Positions 44,320 through 51,770 of a stretch of 51,770 bases of DNA are shown here, one piece after another (within the stretch, counting starts at the first letter, position 1; each line of letters opens with the position of its first letter). The stretch is taken from positions 1 to 51,770 of the forward strand of contig NZ_FRBN01000025.1 in NCBI RefSeq assembly GCF_900142625.1, given 5' to 3'. This stretch comes from Roseovarius marisflavi (GTDB taxonomy: Bacteria > Pseudomonadota > Alphaproteobacteria > Rhodobacterales > Rhodobacteraceae). A program made the position numbers and the translations under genes. The notes below the pieces were generated by a model. The model worked only from the letters and a program-made list of their open reading frames with translations. It did not search any database and was not told the origin of the DNA.

Positions 44320-44522
44320 CACCGGCCAAGATGGCGGCTCAACATCCCCTGTAATTTCTGGTAATCCGTCGGTTCTTAAGCAAAAACCAGCCCAAAACCT
44401 GGTTCGCGCCATGAATTAGCCATGCTATCATGGGAAATCTGTAAACAATCACGGCGCAAACACAGGATTGTAACCTGTTGAGGTGCGGAGCCGGCGGGCA
44501 TAACAGGCAATGACGGGGCAGT
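44320..44522. promoter_or_regulatory. Leader upstream of the type I secretion operon
   Basis: About 200 bp without a gene, between the rhomboid remnant and the ABC transporter gene. It must hold the promoter of the three-gene type I operon. No operator was picked with confidence. Confidence 0.35.
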
Positions 44523-46256
44523 ATGCAAAAGATGAGGGCTGAGGCCAAGAATTCCTATCTCGGGGCTCTGCGGGGCTTGCGTGGCACATTCGTGTTGGTG
44601 GGGCTGTTCAGCGCGATCATCAATCTGCTGATGCTGACCGGGCCGGTCTATATGCTGCAGGTCTATGACCGGGTGCTCTCATCCGGGTCGGTCTCGACGC
44701 TTCTGGGGCTCTTTGCCATTGTAATCCTGCTCTACAGTTTTTTGGGCCTTTACGATTTTCTGCGCGCGCGGCTCTTGTCTCGGGCTTCCCTGCGGCTCGA
44801 CGCGAAAGTCGGCGAAGAGGCTTTCCGCTTTGCCTTGCGCTCAGGCGCGATTGGGGCGAAATCCCGCATCGATCCGGGGGCGCAGCCGGTGCGTGACCTC
44901 GAATTGGTGCGCGGTTTCATGAGCAGCCCGGCGATCACCGGGCTTTTCGATCTGCCCTGGATGCCGCTCTTTCTGGTGCTGGTGTTTCTGATCCATCCCT
45001 GGCTTGGCTTTCTGACGCTGGCCGGGGCAGGGGTGGTGGCGGTGGCGGCACTGCTCAATCAGTTTCTGGCGCAGAAATCCATCAGCCAGGTAATGTCGAT
45101 GGAAGGCGCCGAGCGCAGCCTCGTAGGCCAGGCGCGCGCCGATGCCGAAACCATCAGTGCGCTTGGTATGCGCGAGCGGCTGGTCGCGCGCTGGCGGGCG
45201 CAGCATGATGCGGCTCTGGCGGCCGGGCAGGTGGGCAGTGATCGCTCCGAGGGGTTTGCCTCTTTCTCGAAATCCTTTCGGCTTCTGTTGCAATCGGCGC
45301 TTCTGACCATGGGGGCCTTTCTTGCCCTGAGGCAGGAGATCACGCCGGGCATGATCATCGCCACCTCGATCATCGCGGGGCGGGCGCTCGCGCCGGTCGA
45401 CCAGGTGATTGGCCAGTGGCGTGCGATTGGCCGCGCTCGGGAAGCGCATAAACGCCTGCGTGAAATCTTTGGTCAATTGCCGGCTGACAAGCCGCGGATT
45501 GATCTGCCTGCTCCCGCGGGCGAGCTTCGTGTCAACTCCCTGACCAAGCTGGCCCCGGTGGGCCCCGAGAAGGGCGCAGATCGTCCACGCATCCTTGACC
45601 GGGTCAGTTTTGCTCTTTCGGCTGGGGACGGTCTGGGCGTGGTCGGCAACAGTGCTGCGGGCAAATCCACGCTGGCGCGACTTCTGGTCGGGGCCTGGGT
45701 ACCCGAGGCAGGTGAGGTGCGGCTTGACGGAGCGACGCTTGATCAATGGACGCCAGAGGCGCTCGGGCGTCATATCGGCTATCTGCCGCAAACCCTGCAG
45801 ATGCTGCCGGGCAGCGTAGGCCAGAATATAGCGCGCTTCGATCCCGAGGCTAAGGATGCCGATGTGATTGACGCCGCGCGCATCGCCGGTGTGCATGAGA
45901 TGATCCTGGGCCTGCCCGACGGCTATGCCACCCATATGGATCAGATGACCCGCCCCTTGTCAGGCGGACAAATCCAGCGTCTGGGGCTGGCGCGTGCCAT
46001 CTTTGGGGCACCCCGCCTGATCGTGCTGGACGAACCCAACTCCAATCTTGACGCCAATGGCGATGATGCCCTGTGCCATGCCATCCACACCATGCGCGAG
46101 CGCGGCAGCGTCGTGGTGGTCATGGCGCATCGGCCCAGTGCCATCGCTGCGGTCAACAAGGTTCTGTTGCTGCATCAGGGGCGTGCGGCCAAGTTCGGCG
46201 ACAAGGATGAGGTGCTGGGCGGCACGTCTCGTCCGGTGTCGGTCGTAGCACAGTGA
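44523..46256 (+). CDS. Type I secretion ABC transporter (permease/ATPase, PrtD type)
   Basis: A 577-residue inner-membrane protein. The N-terminal half has about six spans (GLFSAIINLLMLTGPVYMLQVYDRVLSSGS is the family's signature start). The C-terminal ATPase has Walker A VVGNSAAGKSTLARLL (near residue 375), the signature LSGGQIQRLGLARAI (near 480) and Walker B RLIVLDEPNSNLD. PrtD-type transporters export proteins without an N-terminal signal. HlyD and TolC-like genes follow. Likely substrates are the metallopeptidase just upstream and possibly the beta-helix protein at 247-3168. ATG 44532 is an alternative start. Confidence 0.93.
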   Translation: MQKMRAEAKNSYLGALRGLRGTFVLVGLFSAIINLLMLTGPVYMLQVYDRVLSSGSVSTLLGLFAIVILLYSFLGLYDFLRARLLSRASLRLDAKVGEEAFRFALRSGAIGAKSRIDPGAQPVRDLELVRGFMSSPAITGLFDLPWMPLFLVLVFLIHPWLGFLTLAGAGVVAVAALLNQFLAQKSISQVMSMEGAERSLVGQARADAETISALGMRERLVARWRAQHDAALAAGQVGSDRSEGFASFSKSFRLLLQSALLTMGAFLALRQEITPGMIIATSIIAGRALAPVDQVIGQWRAIGRAREAHKRLREIFGQLPADKPRIDLPAPAGELRVNSLTKLAPVGPEKGADRPRILDRVSFALSAGDGLGVVGNSAAGKSTLARLLVGAWVPEAGEVRLDGATLDQWTPEALGRHIGYLPQTLQMLPGSVGQNIARFDPEAKDADVIDAARIAGVHEMILGLPDGYATHMDQMTRPLSGGQIQRLGLARAIFGAPRLIVLDEPNSNLDANGDDALCHAIHTMRERGSVVVVMAHRPSAIAAVNKVLLLHQGRAAKFGDKDEVLGGTSRPVSVVAQ

Positions 46257-46267
46257 AAGGGGCAGGA

Positions 46268-47581
46268 ATGTCAGCAGAAGCCTTTGACACACCCGTCCTG
46301 AAAACCGACATGTCCAGGACGGGCCGTATCGGCATGCTGGCGGGGCTGATCCTGATGGTGGCGGCTTTTGCCTGGGCCTATCTCACGCCGATCAGCGGGG
46401 CGGTTATCGCCTCGGGCTCGGCAGTGGTGCGCGGCAACCCCAAGATCGTTCAGAGCCTCGATGGCGGCATCATCGACGAAATCCGGGTGTCGGATGGTGA
46501 TCTGGTACATGCGGGCGACATGCTCTTGCGGCTGGATCCGACACTGTTGCGCATCAATCTGGAAATGTATCGCAACCGCCTGGCAGAGACCCGTGCCAAG
46601 ATCAGCCGCCTGCGGGCCGAGCAGCTTAGCAGCAAGGTTCTGGTCTTTGACTATGACACCGAGTTTCTGGAGGACCTGCCGCTGGGAATTATCAATGCCG
46701 GTCAAAAAGAGATTTTCGAGGCACGTCTCGAGGTGATGAAGGGCCGCAAGGAGCAACTGCGCGAAAAGATAGTGCAGTTCTACAACCAGATTTCGGGCGT
46801 GGAGGGTCTTATCCAGGCCAAACGCGATCAGCTGGCCTTTGTTGAACAGGAACTGGGGGATGTCAGTGCGCTGCACGCGGAGGGGCTGGCCCGCGAGGGC
46901 CAGGTCTTCGAATTGCAGCGGTCCCGCTCGGGGCTTCTGGGGGAAATTTCCGAACATCAGTCCGAAATGGCGCGGATCCGTAATTCCATTCGCGACACCG
47001 AACTCGAAATTCTGCAGTCCGACCGTCAGTTCAAGGAACAGGTCGTCACTGATCTGGGAGAGGCGGTAACGCAGGGCGAAGAGTTGTTGCTGCAGATCGT
47101 GACAGCCCGCAAACAGCTGGAACGGATTGATATCCTGTCGCCGGTGGATGGCATCGTGCATGAAATGCAGGTTTTCAACGCAGGCGGCGTGGTGCCGCCG
47201 GGCGAAACGATCCTGCAGGTGATCCCGGTCTCGGAAGGGGTGGATTTCGAAGTCAGGGTCGCTCCCGATGCGATTGATCAGGTTGGCCAGGGGCAGCGCG
47301 CAAAGGTGGTCTTCTCTGCCTTCAGTACGCGTACCGCGCCCGAAATCTTTGGCACGGTCTCGGGTATATCCCCCAGCAGTGTCACCGATCCGTCGACGGG
47401 GCAGAGTTTCTATCGGGTGACTCTGTCGATCCCGCCTGAGCAGCTGGCGCTGCTCGAAGGACATGAGATATTGCCCGGCATGCCGATCGAGGCCTTTCTG
47501 CAAACCGGCGAGCGGACGGCGCTGAGCTATCTCACCAGACCGCTCGCCGACCAGATGCGTCGTGCTTTCCGCGACGATTAA
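46268..47581 (+). CDS. HlyD-family periplasmic adaptor of the type I system
   Basis: A 437-residue membrane-fusion protein from ATG 46268 (AGGGGC upstream; a GTG at 46253 overlapping the ABC stop is also possible). One N-terminal span (GMLAGLILMVAAFAWAYL), a lipoyl/coiled-coil region (SGAVIASGSAVVRGNPKIVQSLDGGIIDEIRVSDGDLV; long helices 90-290), a beta-barrel domain, and a HlyD-type end. It links the ABC transporter to the outer-membrane channel. It is co-transcribed with the ABC gene. Confidence 0.92.
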   Translation: MSAEAFDTPVLKTDMSRTGRIGMLAGLILMVAAFAWAYLTPISGAVIASGSAVVRGNPKIVQSLDGGIIDEIRVSDGDLVHAGDMLLRLDPTLLRINLEMYRNRLAETRAKISRLRAEQLSSKVLVFDYDTEFLEDLPLGIINAGQKEIFEARLEVMKGRKEQLREKIVQFYNQISGVEGLIQAKRDQLAFVEQELGDVSALHAEGLAREGQVFELQRSRSGLLGEISEHQSEMARIRNSIRDTELEILQSDRQFKEQVVTDLGEAVTQGEELLLQIVTARKQLERIDILSPVDGIVHEMQVFNAGGVVPPGETILQVIPVSEGVDFEVRVAPDAIDQVGQGQRAKVVFSAFSTRTAPEIFGTVSGISPSSVTDPSTGQSFYRVTLSIPPEQLALLEGHEILPGMPIEAFLQTGERTALSYLTRPLADQMRRAFRDD

Positions 47582-47738
47582 GGCGGGGGGTGTGATGCAG
47601 TGATGGCACAGCGGGCCATCATTATTAAGGACATCTTGTTTTAAAACGATTTTCAGGCAATGCTGCAGCAGAGCAGCCGCATGACGACAACCGGATATCA
47701 AAAACCGGGCGCATGGGGCGATGAGGCAGGATGTTTTT

Positions 47739-49127
47739 ATGACTGGCAAGAGCTGGTGCCACGCGCCACGCGCATTCCTTGTTCTGGCTGGGCTGTCAGT
47801 TCTGACAGGCTGTTCGGATGACCCGTACAAGCCCCCGGTCTTTCCCTTTCTGTCCTCCTACAAGGCCGCCAGGAGCGGCGCTCCGGTTCTGCTCAGCAAT
47901 GCCGACTGGTGGAAGAAATTCGATGATCCCACCCTGAACGCTCTGATTGAGACTGGGCTTGCGGGCAATCTCAATCTCGATCTGGCCAAGGAGCGGGTGA
48001 TCGAGGCGCAAGCGATCCAGCGCGCCGTGCCGCAATCGGCGTTCCTCTCGCCTCGGGCCGGGGTAGGATATGAGCGCGGAGAGACTGGGGAGAGCCGGAC
48101 TCGGGCCAATGCCAGTCTCGGGTTCGAGTGGATCCTGGATATCTACGGCGGACGACGGGCCCAGATTGACGCCGCTGGTGCGCGCATCGAGGTGGCTGAT
48201 GCAGAGGTGGATGCAGCCCAATTGCTGCTTTTGCTCAATATCGCCAATGCCTATGTCGACCTGCGCTATCAGCAGACAGCGCTTCAGCTGCGCCGCTCAG
48301 AGTTGAAATCGCGCCGCCAGACGCTGAATCTGATCGAGCGCCTGCAACAAGGCAGTGCCGCCACCAAGGTCGATGTGGTCCGGGCACAGGCGCTTGTGTC
48401 CGAGACCCGCGCGGATATCCCCGAAACCAAGGCTGCGATCGACGCGGCCAAGAACGAGCTGGCGGTGCTTCTGGGCAAGGTGCCCGGCGCGTTGCAGATC
48501 AATCTCGATGGCCCCGTACGTCAGCCGCGCGTATCACTTTCGCCTGAGGTGGGCATCCCGGCTGACCTCTTGCGCAACCGCCCCGATATCCGGGTGGCGG
48601 AGCGCAGCTATTACGCCTCCTTCCGGGACGTGGCCGGGGCCCGGGCAGATCTCTATCCTCAGCTTTCCCTGAGTGGAACTATCACAAGCGCAACACTGTC
48701 GGCAGCACGCCCCGAGTATTTCTTTGGCCCTGTGTTGCAGTTTCCGATCCTGCCCAACAGCAGCAACCGCGCCAAGGTCGAGCAGCGTCAGTCGCTGGTC
48801 CGGCAGGCCCATACCCAATGGCGGCTGACGGTACTCGAGGCAATCCGCGATGTCGAAACTTCTCTGGCGGATTACTCCGCGAGCCTCTCGGCACAGCGCG
48901 CCGCCGAAGAGACCGTGCGGCTTTATAAAGAGGTCGTGACCCTGACCCGCCAGATCGTCACCGGCGACGGGGCCACCATCCGCGACCTGATCGACGCCGA
49001 ACAGAACGTTGCCACCGCCAACACCACCCTCGCCGCCACCCTCAACCGCGTCGGCCGCAGCTTTGTGGCCTTGAACGTGAACCTCGGGTCCGGTCATGGG
49101 GTGGGTAAGGACAAGACCGGAAATTAA
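47739..49127 (+). CDS. TolC-like outer-membrane efflux/export lipoprotein (NodT type)
   Basis: A 462-residue outer-membrane factor from ATG 47739 (earlier ATG 47721 is possible). The N-terminus LVLAGLSVLTGCSDDPYKPP gives a lipobox with Cys. Two repeats of the OEP domain are present (LNALIETGLAGNLNLDLAKERV and RNRPDIRVAERSYYASFRDVAGARADLYPQLSLSG, and ETVRLYKEVVTLTRQIVTGDGATIRDLIDAEQNVATA). Such proteins are the channel of type I systems; placement after ABC and HlyD genes supports that. Confidence 0.9.
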   Translation: MTGKSWCHAPRAFLVLAGLSVLTGCSDDPYKPPVFPFLSSYKAARSGAPVLLSNADWWKKFDDPTLNALIETGLAGNLNLDLAKERVIEAQAIQRAVPQSAFLSPRAGVGYERGETGESRTRANASLGFEWILDIYGGRRAQIDAAGARIEVADAEVDAAQLLLLLNIANAYVDLRYQQTALQLRRSELKSRRQTLNLIERLQQGSAATKVDVVRAQALVSETRADIPETKAAIDAAKNELAVLLGKVPGALQINLDGPVRQPRVSLSPEVGIPADLLRNRPDIRVAERSYYASFRDVAGARADLYPQLSLSGTITSATLSAARPEYFFGPVLQFPILPNSSNRAKVEQRQSLVRQAHTQWRLTVLEAIRDVETSLADYSASLSAQRAAEETVRLYKEVVTLTRQIVTGDGATIRDLIDAEQNVATANTTLAATLNRVGRSFVALNVNLGSGHGVGKDKTGN

Positions 49128-49300
49128 TGGGACTATTGAATCAGTAAATATGATTACGTCGAATCAAATTTATGCCAATTGAAACCAGATTGTGGACATG
49201 GCCTCCGGATTCAGCATCCCGACCCAATTCAAACTGATCAAAAATTGAGGTAGAACGTAATGTCACCTTTCTGAGGCGACAATAGAACGGAGCAAGTGAA

Positions 49301-50287
49301 ATGAACCCGCAAAGTACGGGTGGTCCGAACCCGGAGCGACACATCGATCTCTCGATCGTTATCGTTAACTGGAATACCAGAAAAATGACCCGGGAGTGCT
49401 TAGCCTCTGTTAGCAGCGGCTTGGGCGATTTAGCTGCCGAAATTCTTGTTGTCGACAACGCGTCGACCGATGGATCCGCTGACATGGTGGAAGCGGACTT
49501 TCCTGAAGTTGCGCTCATCCGAAACTCAGAAAATCGAGGGTTTGCCGCCGCCAACAATCAAGGTTTCAATATGGCGCGTGGAAAGCACGTGCTTCTGCTC
49601 AATACTGACACCCTGGTCCATGGAAACGCGCTGCCTGCCTCCGTGGTTTGGCTGAATGCACACCCTGATGTGGGCGCCATGGGTTGTCGCGTATTAAATA
49701 CGGACGGAAGCGTTCAACTGACATGCTCAATGTATCCGTCTGTTCTCAATCAAATTCTTCAACTTTCGGGATTGTCCAAACTTCGTCATCCGCGTTTCTT
49801 TGGCCGTCACTCAATGACCCACTGGTTGCGCGACAGTGAGCGGGAAGTTGAGGTGATTTCGGGCTGCTATCTATTGGTGCGCCGGAGTGTGATTGATCAG
49901 ATCGGTCTACTTGATGAAAACTTCTTTTTTTTCGGAGAAGAGACAGACTGGTGTAAAAGGATGAGAGATGCCGGATGGCGCCTCATGTTTGCTCCAGTCG
50001 GAGAAATTACCCATCATGGAAGCGTATCAGCCCGTAAACTCGACTATCACCGAGACGTATTGCTATCAGAATCCATCGTTCGGCTGCATCGGAAACACGC
50101 AGGTGTTTTTGGGGGTCTTGTCACCTTTGGGATAATCAGCATGTTCAATGCGACCCGCGCGCTATACTGGAGCTTTGCTGCAGTTTTTTCGAGTTCCGAA
50201 CACGCACGCGCACGCGGCAAGCACTTTCGCGCTGTATTGAAAGTTACCAGCCGTGTTTGGCCCAAGTCGGAGAGGGCCGCTAAATGA
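49301..50287 (+). CDS. Family 2 glycosyltransferase (rhamnosyltransferase-like)
   Basis: A 328-residue GT2 enzyme: LSIVIVNWNTRKMTRECL, ILVVDNASTDGSADMV, LLLNTDTLV (DxD equivalent) and the LDENFFFFGEETDWCKRM motif. That last block is typical of WbbL-type rhamnosyltransferases. A C-terminal hydrophobic stretch (VTFGIISMFNATRALYWSFAAVFSSS) may anchor it. It is AT-richer than the type I operon before it. Overlaps the next gene by 4 bases (ATGA). Donor not proven. Confidence 0.85.
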   Translation: MNPQSTGGPNPERHIDLSIVIVNWNTRKMTRECLASVSSGLGDLAAEILVVDNASTDGSADMVEADFPEVALIRNSENRGFAAANNQGFNMARGKHVLLLNTDTLVHGNALPASVVWLNAHPDVGAMGCRVLNTDGSVQLTCSMYPSVLNQILQLSGLSKLRHPRFFGRHSMTHWLRDSEREVEVISGCYLLVRRSVIDQIGLLDENFFFFGEETDWCKRMRDAGWRLMFAPVGEITHHGSVSARKLDYHRDVLLSESIVRLHRKHAGVFGGLVTFGIISMFNATRALYWSFAAVFSSSEHARARGKHFRAVLKVTSRVWPKSERAAK

Positions 50288-51492
50288 AGGTTATACTCTT
50301 TGCGCCAAACATAGATTCAACGGACGTTGGTGAAGCGCTCATTGCTTACAAATGGGCGGAAAAACTTTCAGAAAAGGTAGAACTCACAGTATTGGCCTTT
50401 CAGCGGCCAGGGCGGCCGTTCCTTGCAGAGCAATTGCCGCAGGCTGAAGTGATTACTTGGCCGGAACCCAAGCTCTTTTTGCGCTTTGAGCGTTTCAATT
50501 CTGGGCTTAAGCTTGGCTATCCCCTGCTTTATCGAGCCGCTCGGCGTTGGCTACGTCAACAGATGGATAATGGTCGGTATTTCGATATTGGCCATCAACT
50601 CATGCCGCAAGCAGCGCGATACCCTGCACTTTTCTATGGGCTTGGTATCCCCTACGTGGTGGGGCCTCTTGGAGGGTCCCTTTTAACACCCAAACATTTC
50701 ATTTCTGAGACAGGGACGGATAGCTGGTTCACGCGGATGCGTGTCATTGATCCTTGGCGTTTCCGCTTCGACCCTTGGTTGCGGCGATCCTATGAAGAGG
50801 CTGATCTCATTCTCGGCGTGGCTCCTTACATGCAGGAAACTCTTGGTGCTATTCCGCTCAAGCGCTTTGAAGCGATGCTAGAACTTGGCGTTGACAATCT
50901 CGCACCGAAGCGGCTGGTTGGAGAACAGGCAGGTCTTAGACTGTTACACGTCGGAAGGGGTGTTCGCACCAAAGGGCTTCGCGATGTTGTGAGAGCGATA
51001 GCGTATCTCTCCGATTTGCAAGATGTAACTTTGACTTCCGCCGGGCAGGGTCCGGAAATCGATCTGGCGCGTAAAGAAGCCGAAAAACTAGAAGTTTTGC
51101 ATAGAATAACGTTTTTGGGCCAAGTGCCTCACGACAAGGTGAGAGCGCTGTATGACGTTTCAGATTTGTTTGTTTTCCCATCATTCAGGGAACCCGCCGG
51201 TGGAGTTCTTTATGAAGCAATGAGGGCAGGCCTGCCTGTCATTACGGTCGACTATGGTGGACCAAGCTTTGTCACGGATGATACCTGTGCGATCCGCTTG
51301 CCGGTATCGACGCCCGAGGCACTTGCCAAAGACATCGCGAAAGCCGTGCGTAATCTTTATCAGGACCGCTCTCGGTTAAAGGCCATGGGATCTGCTTCTC
51401 GGGCCCGAGTCGTCACTGAGGGTCTGTGGGAGAGTAAAATCACGCGATTGGTTGGTTTGTACAAGGAAGTCCTTACTGGAAAATTGCATTAG
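50284..51492 (+). CDS. Family 4 glycosyltransferase
   Basis: A 402-residue GT-B enzyme. LLHVGRGVRTKGLRDVVRAI and ...VFPSFREPAGGVLYEAMRAGLPVITVDYGG are the retaining GT4 motifs, with E-x7-E in EPAGGVLYE. GIPYVVGPLGGS near the middle fits related enzymes. It ends 5-10 bases before an IS3-type remnant. Coupled to the GT2 gene by ATGA. Its place across the IS from the beta-helix/polymerase genes suggests the two regions were once one polysaccharide cluster. Confidence 0.88.
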   Translation: MKVILFAPNIDSTDVGEALIAYKWAEKLSEKVELTVLAFQRPGRPFLAEQLPQAEVITWPEPKLFLRFERFNSGLKLGYPLLYRAARRWLRQQMDNGRYFDIGHQLMPQAARYPALFYGLGIPYVVGPLGGSLLTPKHFISETGTDSWFTRMRVIDPWRFRFDPWLRRSYEEADLILGVAPYMQETLGAIPLKRFEAMLELGVDNLAPKRLVGEQAGLRLLHVGRGVRTKGLRDVVRAIAYLSDLQDVTLTSAGQGPEIDLARKEAEKLEVLHRITFLGQVPHDKVRALYDVSDLFVFPSFREPAGGVLYEAMRAGLPVITVDYGGPSFVTDDTCAIRLPVSTPEALAKDIAKAVRNLYQDRSRLKAMGSASRARVVTEGLWESKITRLVGLYKEVLTGKLH

Positions 51493-51498
51493 CAGGGT

Positions 51499-51676
51499 TG
51501 CAGTGACCGGCTGAATTCATCGTGTTCAAAGGTAGAGTTTTCCTGGCAAATTGACCGAGGAAAATTCGGATGAAGAACGGACGATTCAGTGACGGCCAGG
51601 TCATGGCAGTTTAGAAGCAGGCAGAAAGCGGTGAGCCAGTTTCTGAGGAGATATAGCTGAAAGTTGATGATGTCCG
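51499..51676 (+). mobile_element. Degenerate 5' fragment of an IS3-family element
   Basis: From ATG 51570 (ribosome site GAGG) the frame reads MKNGRFSDGQVMAV, stop, KQAESGEPVSEEI, stop. This is the start of an IS3-family OrfA (typically KQAESG after a hydrophobic residue). In-frame TAG codons at 51612 and 51654 break it. The upstream 70 bp have the look of an IS3 left end. The copy is cut by the IS66 insertion at 51677 and its rest is not visible on the left side. Confidence 0.72.
51669..51676. repeat. 8-bp target-site duplication of IS66 element (right copy)
   Basis: TGATGTCC, identical to 96-103 and directly next to the IS66 inverted repeat at 51677. It shows that both window ends belong to the same insertion. 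Confidence 0.88.
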
Positions 51677-51770
51677 TAAGCGGTGCGCCGTTCACACCGG
51701 ATTGACGTAGTTCCAGGGCAGCAGCAGGTTGATATCGGTTTGTTTGTGCCCGCCTGCTATGGCTTTCAGG
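51677..51770 (-). mobile_element. IS66-family element, other outer end (partial)
   Basis: Starts GTAAGCGGTGCGCCG, an exact 15-base match to the inverted repeat at 95-81, and runs to the window edge. The 3' end of a transposase gene is 16 bases inside it, as in IS66 elements where tnpC ends near the right repeat. The IS thus reads minus strand: first gene near 11 and off the window, last gene ending at 51693. Confidence 0.88.
51693..51770 (-). CDS. IS66-family transposase TnpC, C-terminus (partial)
   Basis: 25 codons before TGA (51695-51693) read LKAIAGGHKQTDINLLLPW then NYVNPV. This matches the end of IS66-type TnpC proteins (…AIxxGHxxxxIDxLLPWxY). The gene continues beyond 51770. It is the DDE transposase of the element whose two ends frame the window. 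Confidence 0.82.

Noticed and set aside
49128..49300. IS remnant between the TolC-like gene and the GT2 gene
   Set aside because: A minus-strand frame is open through part of it, but no transposase motif or inverted repeat was found.

Overview
The window reads as almost all of one circular, plasmid-type replicon from a marine alphaproteobacterium, most likely a Rhodobacteraceae (Roseobacter-group) strain. The support is a RepA (RPA-family) initiator at 40181-41191 with three 22-bp-spaced iterons, a divergent parA-parB pair with two identical 24-bp palindromes, high-GC codon use in most genes, and the VPLPA-CTERM/XrtD protein-sorting system typical of that family. The two ends carry the two outer ends of one IS66-family element (1-95 and 51677-51770) with a matching 8-bp target duplication (TGATGTCC). 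They therefore join through one IS66 copy whose middle is not in the window. No rRNA, tRNA, CRISPR array or conjugation genes were seen.

Layout. 247-5616: a beta-helix/PKD/LamG exoprotein, a Wzy-like polymerase and a glycosyltransferase. 5621-12099 (minus): a tightly overlapping operon that reads acetyltransferase, FdtA-type ketoisomerase, FdtB-type aminotransferase, SGNH-like protein, Wzx flippase and two GT2 enzymes. 12268-17359 (plus): FrhB-like protein, pyruvyl transferase, a PssD/PssE-type split glycosyltransferase and a nucleotide-sugar dehydrogenase. 17363-25304 (minus): rhomboid protease, XrtD-EpsI exosortase, outer-membrane barrel, Wza-type export protein, PrsT-type TPR lipoprotein and a priming sugar transferase. 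25840-29989 (plus): ExeA-like ATPase, Wzz-type chain-length protein, CpsD-type kinase and a GT2. 30051-34605 (minus): a VPLPA-CTERM protein, a Tat-type exported unknown and a UDP-glucuronate 4-epimerase, with decayed VPLPA pieces between them. 34641-41191: a small ORF, a zinc-ribbon protein, a tyrosine recombinase, parB, parA, the origin and repA. 42011-51492 (plus): a second VPLPA-CTERM protein, an M8-like metallopeptidase, a complete type I secretion system (ABC, HlyD, TolC-like) and two glycosyltransferases. 51499-51770: an IS3 remnant, then the IS66 end.

As a system, the replicon encodes a cell-surface/matrix programme. A Wzx/Wzy polysaccharide is built on a lipid-linked sugar set by the ExoY-type transferase, probably with a 3-amino-3,6-dideoxyhexose, a uronic acid and a pyruvyl group. 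Wzz, kinase, Wza and an outer-membrane barrel handle length control and export. XrtD sorts VPLPA-tailed proteins in the same locus. The type I system probably exports the metallopeptidase and perhaps the beta-helix protein. This resembles the published Roseobacter 'biofilm plasmids' of RepA type, although their rhamnose genes (rmlABCD) are not visible here, and dTDP-sugar precursors must come from elsewhere in the genome or from the missing part. Functions are inferred from motifs read by eye; no database search was run.
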